DNA of 64,000 nucleotides from the NCBI GenBank assembly GCA_963580455.1, contig OY756965.1, positions 4,476,501-4,540,500 on the forward strand. The letters are read 5' to 3'. Within the stretch, counting starts at the first letter, position 1, and each line of letters opens with the position of its first letter. The notes beneath the pieces were generated by a model, which saw only the letters and a program-made list of their open reading frames with translations, searched no databases and had not been told where the DNA came from. The stretch is from Euonymus europaeus (Eukaryota > Streptophyta > Magnoliopsida > Celastrales > Celastraceae). The position numbers were made by a program, and so were the translations under genes. Shown here piece after piece: positions 1 through 13,104 of this stretch.

Positions 1-305
1 TTTCCTTCTCACAACTTGTTTATTTAATTATGTATCCACTAACAATCTTTTCTTCCTTTTATACTATATATATATATATATATTTATTTATAATCTTCAA
101 TGAGATCATATTATCAATGTCATTATAAGCACTATGACATCACATGGTTATGTATTAATGGAGAGTTCCTACCAATAATATAAGACAAGACTCAAGAAAA
201 CATGTTTTCCCCTCGCAATTTGTTTAATTATGTGTCCACTAACAATCTTTTTGTCCTTTTGTAGTATATAACCTTGAATGATATCATTTTTTGAATGTTA
301 TTGAA
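1..305. repeat. Degenerate tandem duplication, period about 200 bp
   Basis: Two diverged copies begin near 1 and near 201-205. Both contain an AATTATGT(A/G)TCCACTAAC block (about 26-44 and 226-244), followed by a T-rich stretch and a GA(G/T)ATCAT block. The first copy has an added TA microsatellite at about 65-82. No coding potential is seen. Confidence 0.6.
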
Positions 306-1720
306 CTTACCTATAGCTAAATTAAATAACAAAATATAAAATGTAAATGACAAATTAATCGGCTATCTTGTCCCTTGTTAGAGCTCTTTTCTCAAGTTTG
401 GTATTGGTTGGATCGTTAATGGAGCAATAAATAATTAATAAATCCCTTTTTTTTATAGCCAATTAAAAGTTGTTTTTTGTTATAAACCTACTTACGTAAA
501 ATGAAATCACAACCACCTTGAAAAATAAAATAAATAAATTAGAATAAAGAAATTAATGATACTAAGGACAACACGACAATATAATGTTGAATGGGTAGGT
601 GTCAATGGGCCAAATCGTATGGGTTAGAAAAGTTATGATGTAGTTCGATTTCAACCAAGAATAACGACGGCCAAGCGTTGGACTTTGGCCCGATTTAATC
701 ATCACGTCGTCAGATAGAAAATTTATGTGCGCACGGATCCGATGATCCAAATTTAAATATCATGACGTCAAGTAGAAAATTTGTGTGCGCACGGATCTGA
801 TGATCAAAATTTAGATCTATATCATACCCTTTTAAATGACAATTAATAATGTGACAATGCCAACTACCAAAATGTATGTAAATAGTTTGACTATTGAGAG
901 AGACCGTTCAATGTCAATCAAGTTGAAAAAAGAAGGAAGGGATTGAAGAATTAGTAGGGCATGGCTTTAGAGAAAGCTCTAGTTACCTAATGCCAAAATC
1001 CACGGTGCCATGTCCCCCAATACTATTAACTATAGAGAATTCTCAAGTCACAAAAAAAACATAGGGTAAGGTCACATGAAAACAGGGTGAGTGGGGTCTA
1101 TTAACAGCCTAGCATTATGCTGTTTTTTACTTCTTTTTATTAATTTGTTTGTCTTACGTTAACATCAAATCAAGGAGAGGCGTCTTGTGAGTATGGAGGA
1201 CGGGCATAGAGACTATATAGATAGAACATGCTTGTAGTAACGTATTGACAAGGGAAAAACGAGAGGGATTAAAGGGATTGTTTGTTAGGTGGTAAAGTTG
1301 TAGGGTATATATATATATATATATATATAGTATTATCACTCACATTAAATCGAAAGCAGCATTCCTTGCCAATTAATAAGTCTAAGTTTGTGATACCCTT
1401 TTTTTTTATTATTATTATAGATCCAAACAGTCTTTAAGGTGACTAGAATGATGGACATCTTGATAATGGCTTGGCCCATGGGTACAAAAATAAGTGAGCC
1501 GTCCTTGGGTTGGAGGCCTATATCCAAAATATGGGCCCAAAAGACTTGTATCAACCTAGCTGGTACAAAAATAAGTGGGCCAGCCTGATGGCCTACATTC
1601 TCAAGATCATTACTCAGAGCCCAACTCACTTTTAGGGCTTTGTGTGGTTTCCTACTGTAAATGGAAAATCGAAACTATGACCCATTCCTAAATTGGGCCT
1701 ATAACCCCAGGGCTATTAAC
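306..1720. other. Intergenic DNA without a recognisable gene
   Basis: This stretch is AT-rich. The only structure is a tandem pair of about 58 bp (copies starting near 716 and 774, each with TGTGCGCACGGATC) and a TA microsatellite at 1306-1329. Near 1480-1590 the motif GGTACAAAAATAAGTG occurs twice about 80 bp apart. Short ORFs here look like chance. Confidence 0.6.
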
Positions 1721-1731
1721 AAAAACTAAAA
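1721..1731 (-). terminator. RNA polymerase III terminator of tRNA-Val
   Basis: Read on the minus strand, the 3' flank of the tRNA contains a TTTT run (1728-1731) and a TTTTT run (1721-1725), within 20 bases of the mature 3' end. T-runs of this kind are the normal Pol III stop signal. Confidence 0.7.
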
Positions 1732-1740
1732 CAATTAAAT

Positions 1741-1814
1741 TGGCTTCGCCCGGACTCGAACCGGAGACCTTCAGTGTGTTAGACTGACGTGATAACCAAC
1801 TACACCACGAAACC
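1741..1814 (-). tRNA. tRNA-Val(AAC): tRNA-Val, anticodon AAC
   Basis: The minus strand folds into a full 74-nt cloverleaf without an intron. The acceptor stem GGTTTCG/CGAAGCC contains one G-U pair, and there is a GTG/CAC D-stem. The anticodon stem TCAGT/ACTGA carries the loop CTAACAC, whose anticodon AAC lies at plus-strand 1778-1780. The T-arm has GGTTCGAGTCC and the discriminator base is A. The B-box (GGTTCGAGTCC) is perfect. It decodes valine GUU and GUC codons in the cytosol. CCA is not encoded, as expected for a nuclear gene. It is divergent from the RRM gene that starts 156 bases away. Confidence 0.97.
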
Positions 1815-1969
1815 TAGCTGTTTCGTCTAAGCAAGAAACAATATTTCATATATAGTTACTGGGAACTGAAACTACCCTGTATGAAAAAATGACTAGGGAA
1901 TTTTCGTTTTTTAATTAGATTGTCTGGATAGAAGGAGAGAAATATTCCGAAGAAGGATCAACGAGGGCG

Positions 1970-4900
1970 ATGGTGATGCTCAGCTCAGCAACTCTCCAAA
2001 CTCCCTTCACTTTCACTAATACCACCAGTTCTTTGTCTCTGCAAAACCCTAACAAAACCCATAGACTGCGATTCTTCTCTCATTACTCCCCAACCCAATC
2101 TCCACCTGCTTCATTTTTCAGATTCTGTATTCGCAATGCCTCATTTGTATCTTCGTCACGCTATTCCCGAAAAACCCATCTGTTTTGTAATTCAATTTTG
2201 GAAAATAGAGTCAAGGATTGGCGTGTGTCTGCTCTGAACAAAGGAGATGGTGACGAGGAGGAGGAGGATGAGGATGCGGAATATTCTTCGCCGATGGCGT
2301 GGATGCAAACGTGGGCGGAGAACAAGCCGAGTGGGTTCGGTGAAGGGAAGGTATATGATACTTCAATTGAGGACGAACTGGTTGAGGAAATTGAGCATAG
2401 TAGGCGGGTACAGCTTGCCAATGTCAACAAGCTCAAGCACAATCCTATCCCGCCTGAACCCAAGAAAGATGGTCCAAAAAAGAAAGGTCAGTGACTAATT
2501 GTTGTTAAGTTCCATTGACTTGCAGTTTTTTTTTTTGGAACTTCTATAACATAGAGCTCTGATGATTTATAAATTACTGCTACTACCACCATAGTACTAC
2601 CGGGGTTTTGGGTTCGCAAATTTAATCATTCTTTGTCAAACTGTAATACACTCATTTTGAAAGGAGAAAGAAAAAAAGAGATTCTTTTGAATGGAGTGAA
2701 ACTGTATTACCGTTTTCTTCCATTTGCTCATTTTACCTTTATGTTCTTGCTGCATAGGGGATAAAAACGGTTCAAGAGACACAGATCATGGGAGCCTAAC
2801 ATCCTCAAAGCATGGTGAGTTCTTTGTTTGTGTGTTGTTTCGAAAGAATTCAAGGATCTTGTGTACAATTTTTCATAGCTCGTAAACAATGCATTTGCCA
2901 TGGTTCATTGAACACTATTAGTTCGGATAGTTGTCAGTATCATTAGGCGGAATGTCGGCAGGAAAAAATAATTCTACTTGTCCAATGATTCTCTCCAGAA
3001 AGAAAATGCCTTTCATTTTTCCTTTTCTATCAAGACCGGGCTTCATCATCTTTGTTCGGTCTCATCACCTGTTCTAACGAACATTCTGGGGGAATTTCCT
3101 ACTTCAGTTGGCAGCTCCCAACTTGGAAGCCCCTGTCTTGGTGTTAAGAATGAACTGGGTTAGATTGGGCTCTGCAACAAATTTCTTTTAACAACTTGAC
3201 TCCTCATACTGGGGAACTTCTTTGAATTCTTGTTTTGAAGGGTTGATGGTTAGACATTGTATCTCAGGTTGTAGCCTTGTTCGTGTGCCTTTTTTTTATC
3301 CAGCTCATAAGAATTTGAAGTTTGCTCATAAAATGGAGGTTAATTGATTATCATTAAACATTCCAACTTCCCTATTCATTCTATTACGCTCTGGTTTTAG
3401 GCAGAGTACTACTCTTGCTCTGTTAGAGGAATGTATGATTATTGATGGCTGCAGTATGTAGACGAGTTGTCAAGTTCAGAATAGATGATCCTGAGATTTT
3501 TTTTTTTACAATCCTTTCTTTTATTTATTAATAAAAGAAAAATTGGCAGTGAGCAACAAATTTAATTTTGAATCTTCTTTCACTAGCTGATCTTGCACAT
3601 ATATCAAAAATTTCTAATATGACCCAAGTTACTGACGGCTTTTATTCTCTCTTTTGAATATGTCATTAACCTATATTGACATGTGCTAAGCAGGGAATGT
3701 ATTTGCTGCCCCACTTCTTCAACTATTTCAGTATTTTGTAATCGCAAACTAGTTTCTATCAGAAAATCGTAACAGACCCTCTTTTTCAATTATTATTAGG
3801 TGAGAATGAGTTTTCATCATCATCATCCTAATCCTTCCTGTCTTCTTCACTGCTGTCATCCACATTCTTGAGATTTCTTCCACATAGGAGTAAAATAAAT
3901 GTCGTATCTCATTATGTATATTTTATCCTTTTCTTCTTTTGATTGAAGAATCGTAAATTGAAATTTTTTCTACAGGCTAGTTTTTCTGGGAAATACTTTG
4001 TGAACCATACAGAGTACATTGTAATGCCAATATATGAGCATTGCATAATATTTAGTTGAATCTGATAATGCATTACTATAATGGTGGTCTGCAGCATCTG
4101 CAGTCATTCCAAGTGGAGTTCGTGTTCGCATAATTAACCTTCCAAAGAAAAGGAATGTACAAAGAGATCTGAAATCAGCTTTTAAGGACTTCCGTGGTAT
4201 ACTTAACATAATCCCCGCTGTTTCTGGAAATAAGAAGACTAGAGATCCTATTTGTAAAGGCTTTGCTTTTGTTTACTTGAAGGATGAGGAGGATGCAACA
4301 AGGTACATTAGGTTGCAATGGAACCGTGATCTCTTTTTCCTTTTCTTATTTATCAGTTATTGACATTTGTTCAAGAACTTGAATTTTAAGTTCTTGAAGC
4401 ATGTGTATTATTTTGGAGGAATTTGATGGAAAAATGTTTATAGGATGTGTTTTTTTTGTCAATTTATTTTGGTTATAAAAGGAGAACATTTCTTGCGAAA
4501 TTTATTTAGGGATCGACGTTTACTGTTGCAAGATTGCTCATTGATTCAAAAGTGCCAGTTGCAAAAGAAACATGAAAAATAAATTTGCGATAATGATATT
4601 ATATGACATCGTATTTGACAGTACTTCTCTCATAGAACCTGCATAGGTTGCCTCTCGTTGGAATTAACAATCTTTGTATCCATTTGGGAGATCAACTTTC
4701 GTACTGCTCTTATGATATAAAATTTAACTAATTCTTTTTATGGCAGGTTTGTACAAGCATTTTCCGGACAAAGTATTATGTTTGGTAAAATGCAGAAGCA
4801 GATAAAATGTGAAATTGTGAATTCTTCTTCACCAAACTCTGACAGTGAAAATTCTGCTGAGAACACCTATGATGAGCCTGAGCCAATTGTTCCTAGCTTA

Positions 4901-5570
4901 GAACAGGAACCATACACCGTCTTGGATGTGGATGAGTCTTCAGTTAATTTATGGTCGGAAGCTGCATCCGATGAATCGGACAAGTCACCTGATGACCTTG
5001 ATATTGAAAAACTAGATGATGTCAGAGTGAATGTGGAATTTGTCACCGCATCTGAGTGTAGAACTGGTTCATCTCCGTCAAATGGGTTGTTGGGAATAGA
5101 TGCACATGACAACAAGCTATTTTCTGACAATTTAGGCTCCTCTGATCCGTTGGAGAGAATCAAGGCACTTGAGGAAAAATTACTCGCCAGAGCGAAGGCA
5201 TTTGAGAAAAAGTCGCGCCCCAAAGCGACAGTGGAGAACGATACAATATTAGAAGTTCCAGGATCCTCAAATGGGAAGAAGAAAGTCCAGGCTCCTCGGA
5301 AAAAGCTAGTAGCAAAAGACAAAGTAAAGAAGGATCCAGTGTTGGAAATTTCAGGATCTTCTAAAAGGTAACATCCTGCATATTACAATATGTTGGTGAC
5401 ACAATCTTTTTGATATATTTATCCTCCTCCATGTATTTTCCCATTGCAACAGTTCAAAGTCTTCTTTCTCATGATGATGCAGGCTAAAGATCAAGGAGAA
5501 GGCTATGCTAACTGATGTGTTGTCCAGATATGGAGCAAAATCTGATTTAGCTGCAGAAGAAAAAAGCTAG
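1970..5570 (+). CDS. Probable chloroplast RRM-domain RNA-binding protein
   Basis: Five exons join in frame with GT-AG introns: 1970-2486, 2758-2814, 4095-4302, 4747-5367 and 5483-5570, giving 496 residues. The first ~70 residues are rich in Ser, Thr and basic residues, like a plastid transit peptide. An acidic stretch (GDEEEEDEDAE) follows near residue 95. A single RRM begins near residue 193, with RNP2-like VRIINLP and RNP1-like CKGFAFVYL, and it is split by the 4302/4747 intron. The C-terminal half is acidic, then has a coiled-coil-prone segment (LERIKALEEKLLARAKAFEKK) and lysine-rich tails. The family binds RNA. The layout resembles Arabidopsis RBD1 (At1g70200), which acts in chloroplast 23S rRNA processing, but that orthology is recalled, not computed. 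ATG 1970 opens the exon-1 frame; a second ATG follows two codons later. Confidence 0.9.
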
Positions 5571-6617
5571 TCAGTTAAACTGTAGATGATCCAGGAGTTG
5601 CTAAATGGTGATTTGAGGGCATTAGAGCAGTGTAAACTACTGCACAAGAATCATAGATGATCTTCATGAATATCACTTAATGTTTTCTGTAAACAACAAA
5701 TGTGAAAATAGTACAATGTTGTTATCTTCTTCAATTGCTTTCCAGATTCTGGTCTGGATTTGACTTCAAACCCTTATCCTCCATATTTGAGAAAGACTGC
5801 ATAAAGCAGAGGGACAAAAAATTCAACAAGATACTGCCTAGTAGTAACTGTAATTTTTTTATATAGTTTAATGGGTCTTATTTTTTCTAATCGATATTGA
5901 TAGGGGTGCTTAAAATTCGGGTAAGGGTTGAACTCAACATAAAGTGTTTATAGGATATTGACATTTTTGGACCTAATTTTTTAAGATTTTCAGATCTACT
6001 TAATTAGTCAAGTGTTTATGGGATATTGACATTTTTGGCCCTAATTTTTTAAGATTTTCAGATCTACTTAATTAGTCAGAGAATAATCCAATTCGGTTAG
6101 AGTCTGGTAACTTAAATCGAATGAGTTTTTCAAATCAGATTTTAAATTGAAGAAAATATTTATGTTTGAATTCAAATTTTAAATATATAATTTATATTCA
6201 AATTTAATTTGATGTGGATCTGACAAATAATTATCCGGATGGGACAGAATTTTGAGACCAACATATCAGCTTCGATTACGATACCCAGAGCCCACAACCA
6301 TGTCCCGAATCCTAAAGACCCGCCTTAAACCCAAACGGCCAAACCCATTTGTTCCCCCGCCGCTCTGCTTTGGAAGCCAAAGAAGAAGAAAAGCTCTTTT
6401 TCTTCCAGTGGCCTTCATAAATTGATCTCAACAGGTATGCTGCTCGCCTGCTGCTCTTATCTTTACACTGTATAAACTCTTTTTCCCTCTTCTCTTCTAC
6501 CTCTTGATAATAGGCACAGTTGAATTGGGTCAAATTCTCGATATATGTTTAGGACATTTTTATGGGAATCGATTTGCTTCCAGATATTCCATAGAATCTG
6601 GGGAAATCTACTCGCTG
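5571..6617. other. Intergenic region between RRM and RNase H genes
   Basis: It contains the 3' UTR of the RRM gene (to about 5750), a 68-bp tandem duplication, and the promoter and 5' UTR of the RNase H gene. A possible 5'-UTR intron runs from ACAG|GTATGC (6435) to ATAATAG (6512). No additional gene is seen. Confidence 0.5.
5943..6078. repeat. 68-bp tandem duplication, two copies
   Basis: Copies at 5943-6010 and 6011-6078 begin AGTGTTTAT and end TTAATTAGTCA. They differ at only two positions by eye, so the duplication is recent. It lies about 540 bp upstream of the RNase H start codon. Confidence 0.93.
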
Positions 6618-9600
6618 ATGAACTGCTTGTCGAACTTGTCTTCATGTGCTGCGGCTCTGTTTAGAAGCAACGCCATTCCTCATTTCATCACAAAGACTAG
6701 TTTGAATCATTGCTCTACTCCAACATTGAGACGGAACTTTGGGTGCGCCGGTCTCAGTGCTGCAATCAATTCAGATTTTGGGGTTTCGAGATTTCGCGTG
6801 CAGGGTTTCTCTTCAAAAAGTAAAAAAACTTCTCGAACACGAAAGGTGAAAACCGAGCCAGCAGTGATGGAACAAGACAAGGACGACGGATTCTTTGTTG
6901 TGCGCAAAGGAAATGTTATTGGTGTTTACAAGAGCTTCGCTGATTGTCAGGCTCAAGTTGGATCTTCGGTGATTTTCTTCTCCCCTTAATGATCTGTTTG
7001 TCTATTGTTATATGTTACCATTATCAGTATTTTTGCTAATTTACAGTCATGTTGTCTATGGAATACAGATACACTAAACATGCTACGTAAATTTGCTTAC
7101 TTATTCAAAATTCTGCCTTTGCTTAATTTTTTTTTTCCTCCATTATTTTGGCAGTATCTTGGGCAGGAATTAACATGGTGGTTAATATACTACATATTTC
7201 GAGTTTCTCAAGATAAAACAAAGAAAAGCATTACGTTTATCAATGCAGCAATTCTGTTATATTACTTTTTTTCATATATAAGTATATAACTTGGTGATAG
7301 ATGAGTCTTCTCACTGTTCTTGAATTTACATATTAATGGCATCAATCAAAGAAACCCGGGGTAACACTGAGGCTGGAATGCCAAATATCTATAATGTTTG
7401 GCGGAATTTAAAGCCTTGCCTCAGACCTTATACATCCTCTGCTTTGTGACATCAAAATGATAGAAGTGGTTGTGTGGTGGGCACAAATTGACTTTTCATT
7501 TCCTTTATTCCTTCCTTTCCACCAAGAAAGTAACAATAACAAATTTGTTTTTTAAATATATTACCAGCATTATTTGGTCCACTATTATCTACTAAAATTA
7601 TATAATGATCCCTCTTCAGTAAAGCCAACAACTGCTGATGCTATTTTCAATTTGTCTATTTATTTATATTTCGGGTTGCATAATTTTTGGATAGTTCACA
7701 GGTATGATTAGTATTTTGGAAGAGAAAAAGATAACTGCAAACCGAATTGTACTATTTTGCATTTGTTTTCAGTTTCATGTCTTTTTGAATATGTTTATTA
7801 TTATTTTGCATGGTGAATTGGTCTCTTAATCAGTTACTTACCAATTCAATCATTAAATTTTTCATATTTTATTGCTTCTTGCTTCCACGGCTATGACTCG
7901 GTAATGCTGGTCTTTGGTTGATATCATCCATCTGCAGATGCTAGAATATGGTCTATATGATGTCATTTGTACATTCTTATGCTGATTTTGTGTTTCTTGC
8001 ATTGGTTTCATGAGTGATTTGGATACCTAGCATATATGTTCCTTTACTTTATATAGGTGTACTGTTTCTCAACAAGTTGATATTTGATTTCTGATGGGCT
8101 AACACAATGTTTGGACTTTATGACAGATATGTGATCCTCCTGTCAGTGTGTACAAAGGGTGCTCTTTGAAGAAGGAGACTGAGGATTATCTGACCTCCTG
8201 TGGGCTTAAGAATGCTATTTACACTATCAGGGCTGCAGATTTGAAGGACAATCTCTTTGGTACACTTACGCCTTGTCCCCTCCAAGTAAGATATAAAAAA
8301 TGTGGTTTTAATTGAAAATTACATTGTTATTGTTTATAGTCTAAACATATAAGATAATCTCAGTCCACTGCTTATGAACCTCTCCCACCCTCCTTCCCTC
8401 CATGGTACTTAATCAACCCTGTTGTCACCAATTTGTCTCTGCATCTGTGCTGATTCATATGGATGACCTCCCTACACCTTCTCGTGGTTGAAATTTTAGC
8501 TTTTCCCTCTTTTTTTTTCCTCGGAATTTGACCTTATAAGCTCTGACATTGATCTGATCACTATTCAGACCTTGGAAGAGAAGGTGCACATTCGAATATT
8601 TGATGTACCATTAAATGCAATTTTTATTGGGTATAAAAGGTACACATTAGTCTTGAATTTTGAGTTCAGATAGGATTATGAAATGTTTCAACTTATGTTT
8701 TAAAATATTTTTTACTACTCACTTTTTTTTCCAATTATTCCCCCCACTCCAATATTTGAGCAAAGTAGCAAACTTGTGATTATTTTATGAATAACTACCA
8801 GGCAGTTCCCCCCTTGTTTTGAGTACCTAAAGTGGTGCATCCAGAAGTAGAAAATAGAAAATAAAATAGCGCTTTTGTCATGCTGACAGAGTTTTGATTA
8901 GAATTACATGCTTGTTAGTTCAACGGTGAAATTTTGGGATTTGGTGGCTCATGATGGATCTTTTCGCTTTACGTAGGTGACAGCCTTTTCCAAAGATGAA
9001 ACATCAAGTAAGGAAATGTCTAAAAAGAGGCCTCATGAGATGGCTGGATTAGAAATCACGGTAAGTAGGAATTTTCAACATTTTCTGAGCCATATATGTC
9101 ATTTGGGCATTGTGTGCGTGGTAAAATAAGGTGTTTGACTGCATTCTGTGCATGTGAGCCCCTCTATGTTTCTACATTGTATATTGTTGCATCTGTTGAT
9201 TGTTTTCCATTTGAGTCTTAATATTGTCAACCTAAATTAACTATGACATGTTTGCAATACTTATAACAATTGAATATGATTATAGGGTTGTTTAAGCTTT
9301 GTCACCATCATCTTTTCTCCTTGTGATATTGTAAGCCCTGGGAAAACTCGGCAATCTAATTATGTGATCATTGAAGCCTATATGACTTGTTAAAAGTTGC
9401 GGGTTAATTATTTGGCATCTTAAGGAGTTATATGGATGGATGAAAAATCAAGGAAAATGTAAGTAAAATATATAGACTGAACATATATTGTCAGTATTTG
9501 TATGACCAAGGAAGCACCGAAGCAGCATATGACAATACAGGCAGCATATAGCATAGCAACTTATTTAAGTGGTAAAACAAAGGAAAAATTGGACTATTCA

Positions 9601-12600
9601 CTCACTTTCTATTACATGCAAATGAAAGTATATTCTGCATTATGATTCCTCATCTTCTTCTTCCTTTTAATCCTTCTCCACCATTATAGTTTACTCTAGG
9701 ATGTGTAAGGAAATAGTGAAATACTTGCATTCATTTTGTTGAAGTTCAAGATATAGTTTTCACTTTTTATATATATATTTTTTATTTTTTTTACCCTTGT
9801 TTAGCCTGGATGATATTTGTGGTATTACTCATGTAGCCAATGACTTAATACTAGTCAGGAAAAAAGATGATGGACTGCTGAATCCTTCTCCTGCTAGAAC
9901 TTTCTGCTGTGCCTTTATCCACATCTCTTTCTCGCACTTGTTGTTTCTGTGCACGCCATCTGCTGCTGTTTTATTTTATTTCATGTTCATTTGATATTAT
10001 ATGGATGACTGGTCACAGTCCTCATGCAGGGACCATTTAGTAGCGGTTTTTGGTCTTATAGTTACACTGTTTTGCAGTCTGCGTTTTGCATTGTGGTTGA
10101 TTTCCTACAATTGTATCATCAGTCTAGAGGCTACATTAGCTACTGTCCCTTTTCTTTTCTTTCCACCCCTTATCTGTTCCAAATCCTCATTGCTTAGTGC
10201 TCTTACTGTGCTGCTATTGACTATTCCTAGTGGTTTTCGTTTGATGTTTATCAATTGATACTTGGCAGGATATTAACATTTTGTGCTCCGCTTGGTTTAT
10301 TGCTTGTGTAATTTTTGGAAGTTTCAATTGTATTCCATTAGTACTCCATTTCATATTCTAAAACTAATATTGCCTTACATTTCATGCTCAAAACTAGCAA
10401 TCTGATGGTACAACTTCATGTTTATATGACTATAGAACTTGTCATTTGCTTCTTGATCTGTTTCTGTTTCTTATTCATATTTTTGCTTTCTTGACAGAGT
10501 TGTGCCTTTTAATGCATTTCCTACTGAGGAATATCATATGGTGTCATACTGTCATGATGATTTGCAGGATCCAGTTTGCATAGCATCTTTTATGACTGAT
10601 TCTTTAAGAAAGCATGTGAAGGCTCAATAACCTTCTTCTGATACTGTAGGTAGATAGAATGGCAAAGTCTGTTGGACAATAACAATCTCTTTTTTATGGT
10701 GAAAAAAAGAAGAAGAAATTATTTGCTTTTGAATAATCCTATTCCAAGGCCCAAGCCACCGTTATGCTGCATCTGCTCTGTTTTTAGAAGTTCAGATATT
10801 AGTGTAGAAAAAAACTTCAGTCTTCCTACACCTCACTTGCCTATATTGGATTGCATGTAATTGAAGAAGAAAATTTTCAGTTGCTCAAAATGGTTGGCTG
10901 ACATGCGTTGTTCATTAAAGATGCTTTTACATAAAAAAATCTAACCCGTGTTTTATGTATACAATCAAGCAGTCCTGTATTATTGAGTTTGATGGTGCAT
11001 CAAAAGGGAATCCTGGACGGGCTGGTGCTGGAGCTGTCCTGCGAGCTAATGATGGAAGTGTGGTATACATTTATCTTTTGGCATTCTTTTTTTTCTTCCT
11101 TCTAGATTCATCTTTTGGTATTCATACTTATGTTGTTTAGCCATTCAAGAAAGGCCGCCTTTTCTGCTCAAAAGAAGTATATACTTTTCACGACACTTGT
11201 ATATAAGTAGCTTTTCTTAAACAGATCTGTAGGTTGCGTGAAGGTTTGGGCATAGCTACGAATAATGTTGCTGAATATCGTGCCATGATTCTAGGGTTAA
11301 AATATGCTCTTAAAAAAGGCTATCAAAGTATCCGTGTCCAAGGTGACTCCAAGCTTGTCTGCATGCAGGTTGTCTTTTACTTTCCTTGCTACACTTTTAC
11401 TTGTGAATTTGGTGCTTGTAATTTGCTGTTTTTTCTTATCTTTCCTATTATTATTCACGGGGAAAGAAATCTGGCTGCCAAGTTGCCAATGCAATAAGAT
11501 CTAAAACGAATAATCGTTCCCTAAAACCAATTTATGCAACCAATTTATGCATAAACATGTTTAATTTGACTTACATGTCCATTTATATAAGTTCTGGTTA
11601 CAAGGCAGTCGTCTCTGATTCAGTTTCGTTCCTCATATCCTACTCCTAGTGGTTTGAGCTATAATATTCAAATAAAATATATATGATGGTTTAAGCTAGT
11701 TTTGACTTGTAAACTTGGGCTGGGTCAAATCATGCTTTTAGCATTTCAGCGTTCTAACTTCTACATGTATGACTTCTCTCATTCTCTCCCTCTCTCTCTC
11801 TCTCTCTCTGTGTATATATTCTTACTGATGATACTTCATGGAACAGATTCAAGGTTTATGGAAGGTCAAGCATGAAAACATGTCCCAATTGTGGAAGGAG
11901 GCTAAGAGACTGAAGGATAACTTTCTTTCCTTTCAGATTGGTCATGTTTTAAGGGTACGTTTTGGTAAATTTTGCCTTTATTGTTATGTGCTATGGTAAC
12001 TTTTTGATGTGCGTTGAATACTGGTTTCTGCCGACATTGGTCTTTAAATTGCCAACTAAAAATTCTCCCTTTGCCTAATGTACAAAATATAGTTGTTAAT
12101 GCTATGCCACCCTTCTGGAACCTCGTATCCAACTTGCCTTTTGGAAGATAAGTCTTACTTATCGACAGTGAAGGAATAATCAGCCTCAAAGGCTCAAACC
12201 GTGCATTTCATGGCTTTTCATAACATGATTTCTGCCTTCCGAATGGTCTAGTGACATACCACAGTTGAGTTTCTGTTTTCGAAGGTTTATTGCCAGTATA
12301 AGCACAAATGGAACAATGCACCATAGAATTGGTGTGCAATTGACGTGGAATTTCTTACCTGCTTGATGATGATGAATATTGAAAATCATTTGTCGGTCAT
12401 TTCCTTCTTGCTCCTTCCTTTATTGAAATAGTTTTCCTTTGTTGATTTCTTAAGATAGTGATGATAGCATGTATTAGTGCACTTACATGTCAGTGTAGGA
12501 GTTTCTGTGGATGCTGCTACTCCTGCCTCCCCTTCTTTCTTACTAAAGTTGTTTTTTCCCTGATTTTATATCGTTCTTTTATCTGCATATCAAAGGATCT

Positions 12601-12778
12601 AAACTCTGATGCTGATGCTCAAGCAAACTTGGCTGTAAGTCTTGCCGGTAAGGCTCTAGGATCTATTATGCTAAATTTTTATTTAATTGCTTTTGTCATT
12701 CAAACAATGACTTGATGTTTTGGGGATATGTTTCGTGTTACAGATGGTCAAGTCGTGGAGGAGCTCGGAAGTAATTGA
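6618..12778 (+). CDS. RNH1-like: RNase HI with N-terminal viroplasmin-like domain, organelle-type
   Basis: The exons are 6618-6968, 8127-8285, 8977-9060, 10973-11062, 11225-11368, 11847-11954, 12596-12647 and 12744-12778. All junctions are in phase, giving 340 residues. A further in-frame exon is possible at 10568-10615 (it would give 356 residues). Residues 1 to about 75 look like a transit peptide. A hybrid-binding (caulimovirus viroplasmin-type) domain follows: FFVVRKGNVIGVYKSF, then PPVSVYKG across the 6968/8127 intron. The RNase H fold keeps all four carboxylates: FDGASKGNPG, NNVAEYRA, GDSKLV and NSDADAQAN. The enzyme cuts RNA in RNA-DNA hybrids. Plant homologues (Arabidopsis RNH1A/B/C) act on R-loops in nucleus, mitochondria or plastids; which compartment applies here is not decidable. 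ATG 6618 is the first in-frame ATG, but out-of-frame ATGs precede it at 6545 and 6561. Confidence 0.92.
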
Positions 12779-13104
12779 AATTATGATAGGTGCCGGATGC
12801 GTTTCAAGTTTGTATTAGATATCATTTGTTATGCAACTGAGGATTTGCAATACTAATTGGCTCAAATTTATTTTCGATGCAGGTGATCTATGTAGTGGAG
12901 GATAAGAGCTTGGTGTCTATTCCCATTCGAAACGATGGGACTAGGGGATTTGAAGCCTTATTGGTTTGGTGACATGAGAGCATGGCTTGTTAACCACAGC
13001 TTAATCGTTCTTTTTCTTTTTATACTAATTATTTTCTTCTCAAATTTCTATGGATGAGGAAAACAATCGGCTAGGACTTGGGAGAAACTGAGAAAGGTCT
13101 GTTT
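12779..13104. other. 3' UTR and downstream flank of the RNase H gene
   Basis: No ORF or repeat stands out. The sequence after the TGA at 12776-12778 probably includes an alternatively spliced 3' UTR segment: a TGCAG near 12883 follows a typical intron-like T-rich stretch. Confidence 0.4.

Noticed and set aside
1345..1629. 94-residue minus-strand ORF
   Set aside because: It only reflects a duplicated GGTACAAAAATAAGTG block and has no domain or splice context.
4867..5322. 151-residue minus-strand ORF
   Set aside because: It is antisense to exon 4 of the RRM gene, whose frame is fixed by the splice junctions on both sides.
9797..10258. Plus-strand ORFs inside the RNase H gene
   Set aside because: They sit in the long intron, do not keep phase with the flanking exons and show no domain.
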